The notes below the pieces were generated by a model. It was not told where the DNA came from and searched no databases. It saw only the letters and a program-made list of their open reading frames with translations. Positions 44,903 to 54,230 of a stretch of DNA of 64,000 bases are shown one piece after another. The DNA comes from Pseudonocardia oceani (GTDB taxonomy: Bacteria; Actinomycetota; Actinomycetes; Mycobacteriales; Pseudonocardiaceae). A program made the translations under genes and the position numbers. The DNA lies in NCBI RefSeq assembly GCF_019263585.2, contig NZ_JADQDF010000001.1, forward strand, positions 2,976,001-3,040,000, in the 5' to 3' direction. Position 1 is the first letter of the stretch. Each line of letters opens with the position of its first letter.

Positions 44903-45786
44903 CGGGGCGCGATCCCCCAGCGGCCGGTCCAGGTCTCGCCGGGGGCGACGGTGAGCAGGCCGTCGCCGGAGTTGAGGGCGTCGGGCGGGCAGGTCATCGG
45001 CTCGACGGCCACCGCGCGGCCGCGGCCGGGGTGGTCGCCGGGGGTGAAGACCTGCACCCAGCCGAAGTCGGGGTCGGCCCACAGCTCGACGTCGCCGTCG
45101 GGGCCGGACAGCCGGTGGCGCACCAGCCCGTCGACGGGCGTGCAGCCGCCGAAGGCGTGGTCGAGCTCGGCGCCGCGCAGCGCGATCTCCGGCGGCGCGA
45201 CGCGCGAGGCCGACGCGACCGGCAGCCCCCCGCCCAGCGGCAGTGCGGTCGTGGCGGCCAGGTGCAGCGTGCAGTCGTCGGTGTCGGTGTCGCCCACGCG
45301 CAGGTAGGGATGGGCGCCGACACCGAACGGCACCGGCTCCGTGCCCGCGTTGGTGACGGTGTGGGTGACGGTGAGCCCGTCCTCGGCCACCGCGTAGCGG
45401 ACCGCCGTGGCCAGCGGCACCGGCCAGCCCGGCTGCGGCGCGACGACGGCGACCAGCGTCACGGAGTCGGGCGTGCGCTCGTCGACCCGGTAGAAGGTGT
45501 GGCGCAGCAGGCCGTGGATCGCGTTGCCCGCGGCGGGCTCGGTGAGCGCGAGCTGCTGGGGCGCGCCGTTCCAGTGCCAGCGCCCGCCCGCCGTGCGGTT
45601 GGGCCAGGGCACCAGGACGTTGCCCGAGCCGCGGGGCGGGCGGGCGGTCTCGTCGAAGGTCTCGACGTAGGGGCGGCCGTCGACGGTGAAGGCCCGCAGC
45701 CCCGCCCCCACCTCGGTGACGACGGCCCGCGCGGCCCCGGAGCGGATCTCGAACTGCTCGCCCGTCGGCGGCATCGGCATGAGCAC
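44899..45786 (-). CDS. Aldose 1-epimerase family protein
   Basis: A 295-residue beta-sandwich epimerase of the galactose mutarotase superfamily, interconverting alpha and beta anomers of a sugar. Active-site elements are VPWPNRTAGGRW, NAIHGLLRHTFY (His), FGVGAHPYLR (His) and the C-terminal AVEPMTCPPDALNSG (Glu). A leaderless TAGCCT lies six bases before the GTG at 45786. The substrate sugar is not evident. Confidence 0.92.
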   Translation of the reverse strand: MLMPMPPTGEQFEIRSGAARAVVTEVGAGLRAFTVDGRPYVETFDETARPPRGSGNVLVPWPNRTAGGRWHWNGAPQQLALTEPAAGNAIHGLLRHTFYRVDERTPDSVTLVAVVAPQPGWPVPLATAVRYAVAEDGLTVTHTVTNAGTEPVPFGVGAHPYLRVGDTDTDDCTLHLAATTALPLGGGLPVASASRVAPPEIALRGAELDHAFGGCTPVDGLVRHRLSGPDGDVELWADPDFGWVQVFTPGDHPGRGRAVAVEPMTCPPDALNSGDGLLTVAPGETWTGRWGIAPR

Positions 45787-45792
45787 GCGCGC

Positions 45793-45798
45793 AGGCTA
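45793..45798 (-). promoter_or_regulatory. Leaderless -10 of the aldose epimerase operon
   Basis: TAGCCT on the minus strand, six bases before the GTG at 45786. Confidence 0.55.
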
Positions 45799-45818
45799 TC
45801 GGGATGCGCTTCGCACCC

Positions 45819-45858
45819 GTGAGCGCCAACCGTCGCCAGGACCACGTTCGCCACTCAC
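45819..45858. repeat. Diverged GTGAGTGG-family palindrome
   Basis: Left GTGAGCGCCAAC (45819-45830) and right GTTCGCCACTCAC (45846-45858) form an imperfect inverted repeat. Unlike its relatives, it lies between two divergent genes, so it is not an obvious terminator. Confidence 0.5.
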
Positions 45859-45925
45859 GAGCGCGTCAGCGCAGGCGGGGTCGTGACCGTCGTCGCCGCT
45901 CCCGTCGCCGGGAGCTCCCACTCGC

Positions 45926-45931
45926 TACCGT
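45926..45931 (+). promoter_or_regulatory. Leaderless -10 of surE
   Basis: TACCGT followed by seven bases and the GTG at 45939. It overlaps an alternative start at 45930, which it therefore argues against. Confidence 0.5.
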
Positions 45932-45938
45932 GGAGCGA

Positions 45939-46727
45939 GTGGCCTCCTCGCGACGACTCCGCGCCCTGATCACCAACGACGACGGCATCGACTCGCCCGG
46001 GCTGTGGGCGTTGGCCGCGTCCGCGCGGGACGCGGGGTTCGAGGTCGTCGTGGCGGCGCCGCACGTCGACGCGAGCGGGGTCGGGGCGTCGGTGCTGTCG
46101 GTGCGGGAGGACGGCCGGGTACGGCTGCACGGGCGCGAACTCCCCGGCCTCGACGGTGTGCCGGCGTTCGCGGTGGAGGGGCACCCGGCGTTCATCGTCA
46201 CCTCCGCGGGCCGCGGCTGGCTCGACCCCGAGCCCGACGTCGTGCTGTCGGGCATCAACCTCGGCGCCAACACCGGGCACGCGGTGCTGCACTCGGGGAC
46301 GGTCGGCGCGGCGCTGGCTGCCGGGCTGCAGGGCAGGCGGGCGCTCGCCGTCTCGCTCGACACCGGCTGGAACCCGCCCGAGCAGCCGCACTGGGAGGCG
46401 GCCGCGCACGTGCTGCCCGAGGTGCTCGACCTGCTGCTCGGCACCGACGACGGCACCGTGCTCAACCTCAACGTGCCCGACGTCGCCCCCGCCGGGCTCG
46501 GGCCGCTGCGGGAGGCGCGCCTCGCCCCGTTCGGCACCGTGCAGGTGCGGATCGCGCAGCGCACGACCGAGAGCTCCGAAGGTCTGCACATGACCTGGGA
46601 CGAGCGGGCCGAGCCGCCGGAGCCGGGCACCGACACCGCACTCCTGCGCGCGGGGCACCCGACGCTGACGCGGCTCGTGTCGGTCGGCGAGCGGCCCGGC
46701 GTCCTGGGCGGCGTCCCGACGTCGTGA
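45939..46727 (+). CDS. surE: 5'-nucleotidase SurE
   Basis: A 262-residue metal-dependent nucleoside-5'-monophosphatase, a survival protein in stationary phase. The metal-binding start RALITNDDGIDSPGL and SGINLGANTG are intact; the GTVGAALAAGLQG helix and NLNVPD are also typical. The length is normal. The stop codon is embedded in the left arm of a perfect 14-base hairpin. Confidence 0.94.
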   Translation: MASSRRLRALITNDDGIDSPGLWALAASARDAGFEVVVAAPHVDASGVGASVLSVREDGRVRLHGRELPGLDGVPAFAVEGHPAFIVTSAGRGWLDPEPDVVLSGINLGANTGHAVLHSGTVGAALAAGLQGRRALAVSLDTGWNPPEQPHWEAAAHVLPEVLDLLLGTDDGTVLNLNVPDVAPAGLGPLREARLAPFGTVQVRIAQRTTESSEGLHMTWDERAEPPEPGTDTALLRAGHPTLTRLVSVGERPGVLGGVPTS

Positions 46728-46763
46728 GTGGCAACCGTTGCTCTGACACCGGTTGCCACTCAC
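46724..46763. terminator. Perfect GTGAGTGG-family hairpin at the surE stop
   Basis: Arms GTGAGTGGCAACCG (46724-46737) and CGGTTGCCACTCAC (46750-46763) pair perfectly around a 12-base loop. The surE TGA lies inside the left arm. It is a likely terminator and the best-conserved member of a small repeat family in this window. Confidence 0.7.
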
Positions 46764-46811
46764 GGGCACCCCGGTGCAGGTGTGATTCGGATCACCGGTC
46801 ACCATCTCTCC

Positions 46812-46988
46812 ATGCGTGACGCTGAGTGCAGGACCGAATGGTCTACCCAGTTCGCCCGGACGGTGGCCGCGGAGATCCGGTCCGGCGTCCAGAGCGGAGC
46901 CCTGACCTGGGGCGAGGCCGATCAGCTGCTCGCCCGGCTCCGGGTGCTCGTCGACCAGGCCCTCGACCTGCCGAGCATAGCGGTCTGA
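46812..46988 (+). CDS. Small hypothetical protein
   Basis: A 58-residue mostly helical protein (FARTVAAEIRSGVQSGALTWGEADQLLARLRVLVDQAL) that I do not recognise. The ATG at 46812 is chosen because the helical region and charge pattern start there. No ribosome-binding site is clear. It is convergent with the YbjN-like gene across about 30 bases. The call rests on its non-random amphipathic sequence and position. Confidence 0.5.
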   Translation: MRDAECRTEWSTQFARTVAAEIRSGVQSGALTWGEADQLLARLRVLVDQALDLPSIAV

Positions 46989-47017
46989 GGCAGGTCGTCG
47001 CGCTCGGTGGCCGACGG

Positions 47018-47407
47018 TCAGTGCTCGTCGGCGCCCGTCAACTCGTGCTCCATCGCGTCGGCCACGTCGACGACGAGCCGGAACGAGCGGTCGAAGCCGT
47101 CGAGCGCGGTGTCGTGCAGCGGGATCGAGTGCCGGAACAGCACCAGCCCGTTCTCGACGACCAGCCCACCGGTGACGGGCGCCGCCGCGCGCTCCAGCGC
47201 CAGCGCCAGGTCGATCTGCCCGACGCGCCCCACCGGCGACGTGATCTGCGCCCACGGGTGGTGGTCCTCGCCGGTGACCAGGCGGACGGCGACGATCTGC
47301 GTGCGCTCGCCGGTGGTCGGCAGGTTGAACCACAGCTCGCCCTCGCGCTGGCGCATGATCTCGTAGCGCACCCGCACGAAGGACCCGAGGTCGTCCCAGC
47401 TCGCCAT
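47018..47407 (-). CDS. YbjN/CesT-like hypothetical protein
   Basis: A 129-residue protein with an alternating alpha/beta pattern (WDDLGSFVRVRYEIM; ELWFNLPTTGERTQIVAVRLV; FRHSIPLHDTALDGFDRSFRLV) like YbjN or type III chaperone-fold proteins. It has no enzymatic motifs. Function unknown. TACGGT seven bases before the ATG marks a leaderless promoter. Confidence 0.72.
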   Translation of the reverse strand: MASWDDLGSFVRVRYEIMRQREGELWFNLPTTGERTQIVAVRLVTGEDHHPWAQITSPVGRVGQIDLALALERAAAPVTGGLVVENGLVLFRHSIPLHDTALDGFDRSFRLVVDVADAMEHELTGADEH

Positions 47408-47414
47408 GCGTCGG

Positions 47415-47420
47415 ACCGTA
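47415..47420 (-). promoter_or_regulatory. Leaderless -10 of the YbjN-like gene
   Basis: TACGGT on the minus strand, seven bases before the ATG at 47407. Confidence 0.55.
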
Positions 47421-47433
47421 CCGCTCCGCGGAG

Positions 47434-48882
47434 TCAGGTCTGCAGCTGGTCGACGGGGGCCCGGTCGTCGGTGAGCACGGGGGCGCCCACGGCCCGCTGC
47501 CGCGTGGCGGCGTCGTCGAGGACCGAGCCCGGCTCCCCGCGCGCCGCGGACGACGCGGCCAGCGCGGCCAGGTCCGGGGCCCGGTCCGACGCCAGGAGGA
47601 CGGCGTTGCCGCCGCCGCCCGGCACGAGCTGGTCGGGCCGCACCATCAGCGCGACGGTGACGAACCGGTCGGCGACGGTGGCGATCTCCGCGTCGAGCAG
47701 CGTGAGCGGGTCGCGGTCGATGATGTTGAGGACGTAGAGGCCGCCCGGGCGCAGGACGCGGCGCACGTCGTCGACGAACTCCGTGGTGGCCAGGTGCCAG
47801 GGCACCGAGCGGGCGCCGAACGCGTCGCCGACGACGACGTCGGCGGAGTTCGCCGGCAGCCGGGCCAGGGTCGTGCGGGCGTCGCCCACCTGGATCTCGG
47901 TGTCCGGGATCTCGTCGACGCCGAGCTCGCGGCGCCCGAGGTCGACGACGCCCTGGTCGACCTCCAGCACCGTCGACGTGCTGCCCGGTCGGGTCGCGGC
48001 GAGCCAGCGCGGCATCGTGAAGCCGCCGCCGCCCACGTGCACGACGTCGAGGGGCTGGCCCGCCGGGTACGCGGAGTCGATCGCGCCGCCGAAGCGCTGC
48101 GTGTAGGCGAACTCGAGGTGCGCGGGGTCGGCGCGGTCGACGTAGGAGTGGCGCAGGTCGTCGAGGACGAGGACCTGGCCGTTGACGTTCTCCGGGTCGG
48201 CGTCGACGCGGGCGCAGTAGTAGACGGTGTCGGCGTCGCAGCGCCCCGGCACGGCCACCAGCGCGACGGCGAGCAGCACCGCGGCCACGGCCGTGCGCGT
48301 GACCTCGGCCCGGTGCGCCGCTCCGGCCACCGTGGCCGCGAGGACCAGGCAGGCCAGTGCCGTGACCAGCAGGATCGCCGTGACCGGCAGGAACGTGACG
48401 AGGACGAACCCGGTGAGGAACGTGCCCGCGAGCGAGCCGATCGTGCCCGCCGCCGACAGCTCGCCGATCACCGTGCCCGACCCGTCGACGCCTGTCAGCC
48501 GGGCCCGCGTGACGGCCGGGGTGACCATCGCCAGCGCCGTGACCGACACCAGCGTCGACGCCGCCACCAGCAGGATCGCCGCCACCGGACCGGGGCCGAG
48601 CACCGGGCCGAGCAGTCGCACCAGCGGTCGCACGGCCAGCACCCCGAGCCCGCCCACGGCCAGCGCGCCCGCCGCCACCCGTTGCGGCGGGAAGACGTCG
48701 GCCCACCGGCCGCCCAGCGAGGCGCCCGCCGCGATCCCGGCGAGCGCCACCCCGATGACGGCGGTGGTCGACTCCAGCGTCAGCCCGACGTAGGGCGCGA
48801 CGAGCCGCGTCGCCAGGGTCTCGACGACGAGGATCGCGGCACCGCTGACGAGGACGACGAACCGGGCGAACCGTGCATTCAC
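47434..48882 (-). CDS. Membrane-fused spermidine synthase-like protein
   Basis: A 482-residue protein. The N-terminal half has about six to seven helices (MFS/SpeE-type membrane domain), and the C-terminal half is a Rossmann methyltransferase-like spermidine synthase domain with VVHVGGGGFTMPRWL, an acidic VLEVDQGVVDLG and VVVGDAFGARSVPWHL. Fused forms are widespread in actinomycetes, and their product is not established. The GTG start has GAGG upstream. Confidence 0.87.
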   Translation of the reverse strand: MNARFARFVVLVSGAAILVVETLATRLVAPYVGLTLESTTAVIGVALAGIAAGASLGGRWADVFPPQRVAAGALAVGGLGVLAVRPLVRLLGPVLGPGPVAAILLVAASTLVSVTALAMVTPAVTRARLTGVDGSGTVIGELSAAGTIGSLAGTFLTGFVLVTFLPVTAILLVTALACLVLAATVAGAAHRAEVTRTAVAAVLLAVALVAVPGRCDADTVYYCARVDADPENVNGQVLVLDDLRHSYVDRADPAHLEFAYTQRFGGAIDSAYPAGQPLDVVHVGGGGFTMPRWLAATRPGSTSTVLEVDQGVVDLGRRELGVDEIPDTEIQVGDARTTLARLPANSADVVVGDAFGARSVPWHLATTEFVDDVRRVLRPGGLYVLNIIDRDPLTLLDAEIATVADRFVTVALMVRPDQLVPGGGGNAVLLASDRAPDLAALAASSAARGEPGSVLDDAATRQRAVGAPVLTDDRAPVDQLQT

Positions 48883-48936
48883 CCGCTCATCCTCGCCTCT
48901 CTTCCGGGCCGCCGCGCGGGCGGGTCAGGAGGGGTC

Positions 48937-50085
48937 CTACAGCCCGAGCTGGCGGGCGATGAGCATGCGCTGCACCTCTGAGGTGCCCTCGCCGATCTCC
49001 AGGATCTTGGCGTCGCGGTAGAACCGGCCGACCGGGTACTCGTTCATGAACCCGTACCCGCCGAAGACCTGGGTGGCGGCGCGGGCGTTGTCCATCGCCG
49101 CGTTGGAGGAGACGAGCTTGGCGATCGCCGCCTCCTTCTTGAACGGCTCGCCCTTGAGCATCTTGGCCGCGGCCGCGTAGTAGGCCAGGCGCGCGGTGTG
49201 TGCGCGCACCTCCATGTCGGCGATCATGAACTGGACGGCCTGGTAGCCGCCGATCTTCTGCCCGAACGCCTCGCGCTCGTGGGCGTAGCGCACCGACTCG
49301 TCGACGCAGCCCTGCGCCAGTCCGACCGAGAGCGCCGCGATCGCGACGCGCCCCTCGTCGAGGATGGACAGGAACTGGGCGTAGCCGCGACCGCGCTCGC
49401 CGACGAGGTTCGCCGCGGGCACGCGCACGTCGTCGAAGAACAGCTCGCGGGTGTCCGAGGAGCACCAGCCGACCTTCGAGTACGGCTTCGCGACGCGGAA
49501 CCCGGGCGTGCCGGCCGGCACCATGATCGCGGAGATCTCCTTCTTGCCGCCCTCGCGCTCGCCGGTGATGGCGGTGACGGTGACGACCGAGGTGATGTCG
49601 GTGCCGGAGTTGGTGATGAACGCCTTCGAGCCGTTGATCACCCACTCGTCGCCGTCGAGGCGGGCGGTGGTGCGGGTGGCGCCGGCGTCGGAGCCGCCGC
49701 CGGGCTCGGTGAGGCCGAACGCGCCGAGCTTCTCCCCCGCGGCCATCTGCGGGAGCCACTCCCGCTTCTGCTCCTCGGTGCCGAACCGGTAGATCGGCAT
49801 GGCGCCGAGCGAGACGCCGGCCTCCAGCGTGATCGCCACCGACGAGTCGACGCGGGCGAGCTCCTCCAGCGCCAGGCACAGCGCGAAGTAGTCGCCGCCC
49901 ATGCCGCCGTACTCCTCGGAGACGGGCAGGCCGAACAGGCCCATCTGCCCCATCTTGGCGACGATGTCGTAAGGGAACTCCTCGCGCTCGTACAGGTCGC
50001 CGATGACGGGCGCGACCTCCTTGCGCGCGAAGTCCTCGACGGTGGCGCGCAGCGCCTCGTGCTCCTCGCTGAGTTCCAGGTCCAT
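48937..50085 (-). CDS. Acyl-CoA dehydrogenase (isovaleryl-CoA/FadE19-like)
   Basis: A 382-residue FAD enzyme that oxidises an acyl-CoA to the 2-enoyl-CoA. Signatures are FGLTEPGGGSDAGATRTTA (FAD/substrate), WVINGSKAFITNSG and the C-terminal EIGEGTSEVQRMLIAR with a Glu at the usual catalytic-base position. Linked to biotin carboxylase and carboxyltransferase genes it probably acts on isovaleryl-CoA in leucine breakdown. The ATG follows the carboxylase stop by two bases with GGGGAG upstream. Confidence 0.92.
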   Translation of the reverse strand: MDLELSEEHEALRATVEDFARKEVAPVIGDLYEREEFPYDIVAKMGQMGLFGLPVSEEYGGMGGDYFALCLALEELARVDSSVAITLEAGVSLGAMPIYRFGTEEQKREWLPQMAAGEKLGAFGLTEPGGGSDAGATRTTARLDGDEWVINGSKAFITNSGTDITSVVTVTAITGEREGGKKEISAIMVPAGTPGFRVAKPYSKVGWCSSDTRELFFDDVRVPAANLVGERGRGYAQFLSILDEGRVAIAALSVGLAQGCVDESVRYAHEREAFGQKIGGYQAVQFMIADMEVRAHTARLAYYAAAAKMLKGEPFKKEAAIAKLVSSNAAMDNARAATQVFGGYGFMNEYPVGRFYRDAKILEIGEGTSEVQRMLIARQLGL

Positions 50086-50087
50086 GG

Positions 50088-52070
50088 TCACTCCCCTTCG
50101 GGTTCGACGATCAGGAGCGCGGCGTCCCGCGCGACGGTCGCGCCCGCACGGGCGCGCAGTTCTCGGACGGTGCCGTCCACCGGTGCGGTGAGGACGTGCT
50201 CCATCTTCATCGCCTCGACGACGACGAGCCGGTCGCCGGCGGCGACCCGCTGCCCCTCGGTGACCTCGACGACGGTCACCGTGCCGGGCATCGGCGACAG
50301 CACCGGGCCACCCGCACCGGCGGCGGCCTCGGCGGCCGCGGCGTCGAGCGGGGCCTGCTCGCGCACCGCCCAGCTCCGGCCGTCGCGGCCGAGCCAGAGG
50401 GTCTCGCCGTCGCGGGCGACGGCGTAGGTGCGCGTGAGGCCGTCGACGGCGGCGACCAGCTCGTGGGGGCTGCGGCGGCGGACGGCGGCCGCGACCGGCT
50501 CGCCCTCCCCGACGACCACCACGCCGTCGGCCGCCCGGCCCCGCACCCTGACCTCGACCGGCTCGTGCCCGGAGACGGCCGTCTTCCAGGTCGTCCACGC
50601 GGGCTCGCCGATCCGCCAGCCGCCGGGCACGTCGAACGGGTCGACGACCGGACCGGCCGGCTCCAGCTCGTCGAGCGCGTGGACGGCGGCGGCCGCGAGG
50701 ACGTCGTGCGGCAGGTCCTCGCGGGTCCACTCCTCGACCCGGCGCCCCACCAGCCCGGTGTCCAGCCGGGCGGCGCGGACGTCCTCGTCGGCGAGCAGCG
50801 CGCGCAGGAAGCCCACGTTGGTGCCCAGGCCGAGCAGGACGGTGTCGCGCAGCGCGGCGTCGAGCCGGCGGATCGCCTCCGCGCGGTCGGCGCCGTGGGC
50901 GATGACCTTGGCCAGCATCGGGTCGTAGTCGGAGCCGACGACGCCGCCCTCGGCGATGCCGGCGTCCACCCGCACGCCCGACGGCGGCGCCCAGCGCAGC
51001 ACGCGCCCGCCGGTCGGCAGGAAGCCGGCCGCCGGGTCCTCGGCGTAGACGCGGACCTCGACGGCGTGCCCGGTGAGCGCGACGTCGTCCTGCGTGATCG
51101 GCAGCGGCTCCCCGGCGGCCACGCGCAGCTGCAGCTCGACCAGGTCGAGACCGGTGACCAGCTCGGTGACCGGGTGCTCGACCTGCAGCCGGGTGTTCAT
51201 TTCCATGAAGAAGAACTCGTCGGGCGCGTCGGCGCCGACGATGAACTCGACGGTGCCCGCGCCGCGGTACCCGCACGCCCGGGCGGCCTCGCAGGCCGCC
51301 TCGCCCATCGCGGCGCGCTGCGCCTCGGTGAGCAGGGCCGACGGCGCCTCCTCGACGATCTTCTGGTGGCGCCGCTGCAGCGAGCACTCGCGCTCGCCGA
51401 GGTGGATCACGGCGCCGTGCGCGTCGGCCAGCACCTGGATCTCGATGTGGCGCGGGGTGGTGACGAGCCGCTCGACGAGCAGCGTGTCGTCGCCGAAGGA
51501 CGCCTTCGCCTCGCGGCGGGCGGTGGCGATCGAGGCCGACAGCGAGGCGGCGTCGTGCACCTCGTGCATGCCCTTGCCGCCGCCCCCGGCGCTCGGCTTG
51601 AGCAGCACCGGGTAACCGACCTGCTCGACGGCCAGCGCGAGCGCGGCGTCGTCGAGACCGGCCCCGTCGGAGCCCGGGACGACCGGGACGCCCGCCTTGG
51701 CGACGGTCTGCTTGGCGCGGATCTTGTCGCCCATCGCCTCGATCGCCGAGGACGGCGGGCCGACGAACACCAGCCCCGCCTCCTCGCACGCCGCGGCGAA
51801 CGCGGTGTTCTCGGACAGGAAGCCGTAGCCGGGGTGGATCGCCTGCGCCCCGGTGGCGCGGGCGGCCTCGATGACCGCGGGGATGGAGAGGTAGCTCTGC
51901 GCGGCGGCGGCGGGCCCGATCCGCACGGCGACGTCGGCCGTCGTGACGTGCGGGGACCCGGCGTCGGCGTCCGAGTAGACGGCCACCGACCGGATGCCCA
52001 GGCGGCGCAGGGTGCCGATCACGCGGACGGCGATCTCCCCGCGGTTGGCGACGAGCACGGTGTCGAACAT
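50088..52070 (-). CDS. accA: Acyl-CoA (methylcrotonyl-type) carboxylase alpha subunit
   Basis: A 660-residue biotin-dependent carboxylase with three parts: a biotin carboxylase domain ([23 protein letters not shown]-grasp [25 protein letters not shown]), a middle BT region, and a C-terminal biotinyl domain with the biotinylated Lys in [10 protein letters not shown]. It carboxylates biotin using ATP and bicarbonate and pairs with the beta subunit upstream. The arrangement is like mycobacterial accA1-accD1, which acts on 3-methylcrotonyl-CoA. Confidence 0.93.
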   Translation of the reverse strand: MFDTVLVANRGEIAVRVIGTLRRLGIRSVAVYSDADAGSPHVTTADVAVRIGPAAAAQSYLSIPAVIEAARATGAQAIHPGYGFLSENTAFAAACEEAGLVFVGPPSSAIEAMGDKIRAKQTVAKAGVPVVPGSDGAGLDDAALALAVEQVGYPVLLKPSAGGGGKGMHEVHDAASLSASIATARREAKASFGDDTLLVERLVTTPRHIEIQVLADAHGAVIHLGERECSLQRRHQKIVEEAPSALLTEAQRAAMGEAACEAARACGYRGAGTVEFIVGADAPDEFFFMEMNTRLQVEHPVTELVTGLDLVELQLRVAAGEPLPITQDDVALTGHAVEVRVYAEDPAAGFLPTGGRVLRWAPPSGVRVDAGIAEGGVVGSDYDPMLAKVIAHGADRAEAIRRLDAALRDTVLLGLGTNVGFLRALLADEDVRAARLDTGLVGRRVEEWTREDLPHDVLAAAAVHALDELEPAGPVVDPFDVPGGWRIGEPAWTTWKTAVSGHEPVEVRVRGRAADGVVVVGEGEPVAAAVRRRSPHELVAAVDGLTRTYAVARDGETLWLGRDGRSWAVREQAPLDAAAAEAAAGAGGPVLSPMPGTVTVVEVTEGQRVAAGDRLVVVEAMKMEHVLTAPVDGTVRELRARAGATVARDAALLIVEPEGE

Positions 52071-52075
52071 GGGCC

Positions 52076-53590
52076 TCACATCCGGAAGACGCCGAAGGCC
52101 GGATCGGCCAGGGGCGCGTTGGCGGCGGCGGACAGGGACAGGCCGAGCACGGTGCGGGTGTCGAGCGGGTCGATGACGCCGTCGTCCCAGAGCCGGGCTG
52201 TGGAGTAGTACGGGTGGCCCTGGGTCTCGTACTGGTCGCGGATCGTGGTCGGATCGGCCCCGACGGTGCTCAGCACGGTGGCCGCCTGCTCCCCGCCCAT
52301 GACCGAGATGCGGGCGCCCGGCCACATGAACAGGAACCGGGGCGAGTACGCCCGCCCGCACATCGCGTAGTTGCCGGCGCCGAACGAGCCGCCGATGACG
52401 ACCGTGAACTTCGGGACGCGGGTGGAGGCGACGGCGGTGACCATCTTGGCGCCGTTCTTCGCGATGCCGCCCGCCTCGTACTCGCGGCCGACCATGAACC
52501 CGGAGATGTTCTGCAGGAACACCAGCGGGATGCCGCGCTGGTCGCACAGCTCCACGAAGTGCGCGCCCTTGAGCGCGGACTCGGAGAACAGGATGCCGTT
52601 GTTCGCGACGATCCCGACCTGGTGGCCGTGGATGCGGGCGAAGCCGGTGACGAGGGTGGTGCCGTACTCGGACTTGAACTCGTGGAACCGCGAGCCGTCG
52701 ACGACGCGGGTGATGACCTCGCGCACGTCGTAGGGGATGCGTGAGTCGGTGGGGACGACGTCGTAGAGCTCGGCGGGGTCGGCGAGGGGCTCCTCGGTGG
52801 GCGCGACGTCCCACGGCCGCGGCGCGCGCGGGCCGAGCGTGCCGACGATCCGGCGGACGATCGACAGCGCGTGCGCGTCGTCGTCGGCCAGGTGGTCGGT
52901 GACTCCGGAGGTCTTCGAGTGCAGGTCGCCGCCGCCCAGCTCCTCGGCGGTGACCACCTCCCCGGTGGCCGCCTTCACCAGCGGCGGACCGCCCAGGAAG
53001 ATCGTGCCCTGGTTGCGGACGATCACGGCCTCGTCGCTCATGGCCGGCACGTACGCGCCGCCCGCGGTGCACGAGCCCAGCACCGCGGCGATCTGCGGGA
53101 TGCCCAGGCCCGACATCTGTGCCTGGTTGTAGAAGATCCGGCCGAAGTGCTCGCGGTCGGGGAACACCTGGTCCTGCTCGGGCAGGTAGGCGCCGCCGGA
53201 GTCGACGAGGTAGAGGCAGGGGAGCCGGTTCTGCAGCGCCACCTCCTGCGCCCGCAGGTGCTTCTTCACCGTCATCGGGTAGTAGGTGCCGCCCTTGACG
53301 GTGGCGTCGTTGGCGACGATGACGCACTCGCGCCCCGCCACCCGCCCGACGCCGGTGATGATCCCGGCCCCCGGGGCGTCGCCGCCGTACAGGCCGTGCG
53401 CGGCCAGCGGCGAGAGCTCCAGGAACGGGCTCGACGGGTCGACCAGCGAGTCGACGCGGTCGCGCGGGAGCAGCTTGCCCCGTTCGACGTGCCGGATCCG
53501 TGACCGCTCGGGGCCGCCCAGACGGGCGGTGGCGAGCTGGGCGTGCAGGTCATCGACCAGCTCTCGATGACCCGTGAGCGTGGCTGTCAC
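52076..53590 (-). CDS. accD: Acyl-CoA (methylcrotonyl-type) carboxylase beta subunit
   Basis: A 504-residue carboxyltransferase that moves CO2 from biotin to the acyl-CoA. It has two crotonase-like halves, with [17 protein letters not shown] and [19 protein letters not shown] followed by [19 protein letters not shown], which are characteristic of methylcrotonyl-CoA carboxylase. The GTG start is preceded by AGGAGG. It heads the accD-accA-acyl-CoA dehydrogenase operon opposite the TetR gene. Confidence 0.93.
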   Translation of the reverse strand: MTATLTGHRELVDDLHAQLATARLGGPERSRIRHVERGKLLPRDRVDSLVDPSSPFLELSPLAAHGLYGGDAPGAGIITGVGRVAGRECVIVANDATVKGGTYYPMTVKKHLRAQEVALQNRLPCLYLVDSGGAYLPEQDQVFPDREHFGRIFYNQAQMSGLGIPQIAAVLGSCTAGGAYVPAMSDEAVIVRNQGTIFLGGPPLVKAATGEVVTAEELGGGDLHSKTSGVTDHLADDDAHALSIVRRIVGTLGPRAPRPWDVAPTEEPLADPAELYDVVPTDSRIPYDVREVITRVVDGSRFHEFKSEYGTTLVTGFARIHGHQVGIVANNGILFSESALKGAHFVELCDQRGIPLVFLQNISGFMVGREYEAGGIAKNGAKMVTAVASTRVPKFTVVIGGSFGAGNYAMCGRAYSPRFLFMWPGARISVMGGEQAATVLSTVGADPTTIRDQYETQGHPYYSTARLWDDGVIDPLDTRTVLGLSLSAAANAPLADPAFGVFRM

Positions 53591-53603
53591 CCTCGACCTC
53601 CTC

Positions 53604-53637
53604 GGTTAGCGCTTGTTAACAAGGTTAGCGCTTGTTC
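53604..53637. promoter_or_regulatory. Candidate TetR operator between accD and tetR
   Basis: GGTTAGCGCTTGTT occurs twice, at 53604-53617 and 53623-53636, spaced 19 bases (about two helical turns). TTGTTAACAA at 53614-53623 is a perfect palindrome between them. The site lies 24 bases before the tetR start and just upstream of accD, so one bound site can control both directions. Confidence 0.75.
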
Positions 53638-53648
53638 ACCGCGGGCGC

Positions 53649-53654
53649 TAGGGT
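53649..53654 (+). promoter_or_regulatory. Leaderless -10 of tetR
   Basis: TAGGGT followed by six bases and the ATG at 53661. Confidence 0.65.
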
Positions 53655-53660
53655 GGACAG

Positions 53661-54230
53661 ATGGTGGCGACCCGGTCCCGGCGCGAGCAGATCCTCGCCG
53701 TGGCCGCGCAGCTGTTCGCCCGCCACGGCTTCCACGGCGTGAGCATCGCCGACCTCGGCGCCGCCGTCGGCGTCAGCGGGCCGGCGCTCTACCGGCACTT
53801 CCCCGGCAAGGAGGCCCTGCTCTCCGAGCTGCTCGTGGGCATCAGCGAGCACCTGCTGGCGGGCGGGCAGGAGCGGGCCGCCGCGTCCGACGACCCGCAC
53901 GAGGTCCTCGACGCGCTCGTCGACTTCCAGGCCGCGTTCGCCCTGAGCGAGCCGGAGCTGATCGTCGTGCAGGACCGCGACCTGGCCAACCTCCCGCCCG
54001 CGGCCCGGCGCCGGGTCCGGCGGCTGCAGCGCACCTACGTCGAGATCTGGGTCGACACGCTGCGCCGCGTGCACCCCGGCTTGTCCGCCGAGGACGCGCG
54101 GGTCGCCGCGCACGGCGCGTTCGGCCTGCTCAACTCCACGCCGCACGCCGGGCGCTCCCCCGAGGCGGCCGCCCTGCTGCGCCGCATGGCCCGCGCCGCG
54201 CTCACCGGCCTGGACACCGTCGCGTCGTGA
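53661..54230 (+). CDS. TetR family regulator of the acc cluster
   Basis: A 189-residue repressor. The N-terminal helix-turn-helix is REQILAVAAQLFARHGFHGVSIADLGAAVGVSGPALYRHFPGKEAL; the rest is a ligand-binding helical domain. It is divergent from accD and probably represses the branched-chain catabolic operon, as the equivalent TetR gene next to accD1 in mycobacteria does. The ligand is probably an acyl-CoA. Its stop overlaps the GTG of the decayed phosphatase gene. Confidence 0.92.
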   Translation: MVATRSRREQILAVAAQLFARHGFHGVSIADLGAAVGVSGPALYRHFPGKEALLSELLVGISEHLLAGGQERAAASDDPHEVLDALVDFQAAFALSEPELIVVQDRDLANLPPAARRRVRRLQRTYVEIWVDTLRRVHPGLSAEDARVAAHGAFGLLNSTPHAGRSPEAAALLRRMARAALTGLDTVAS

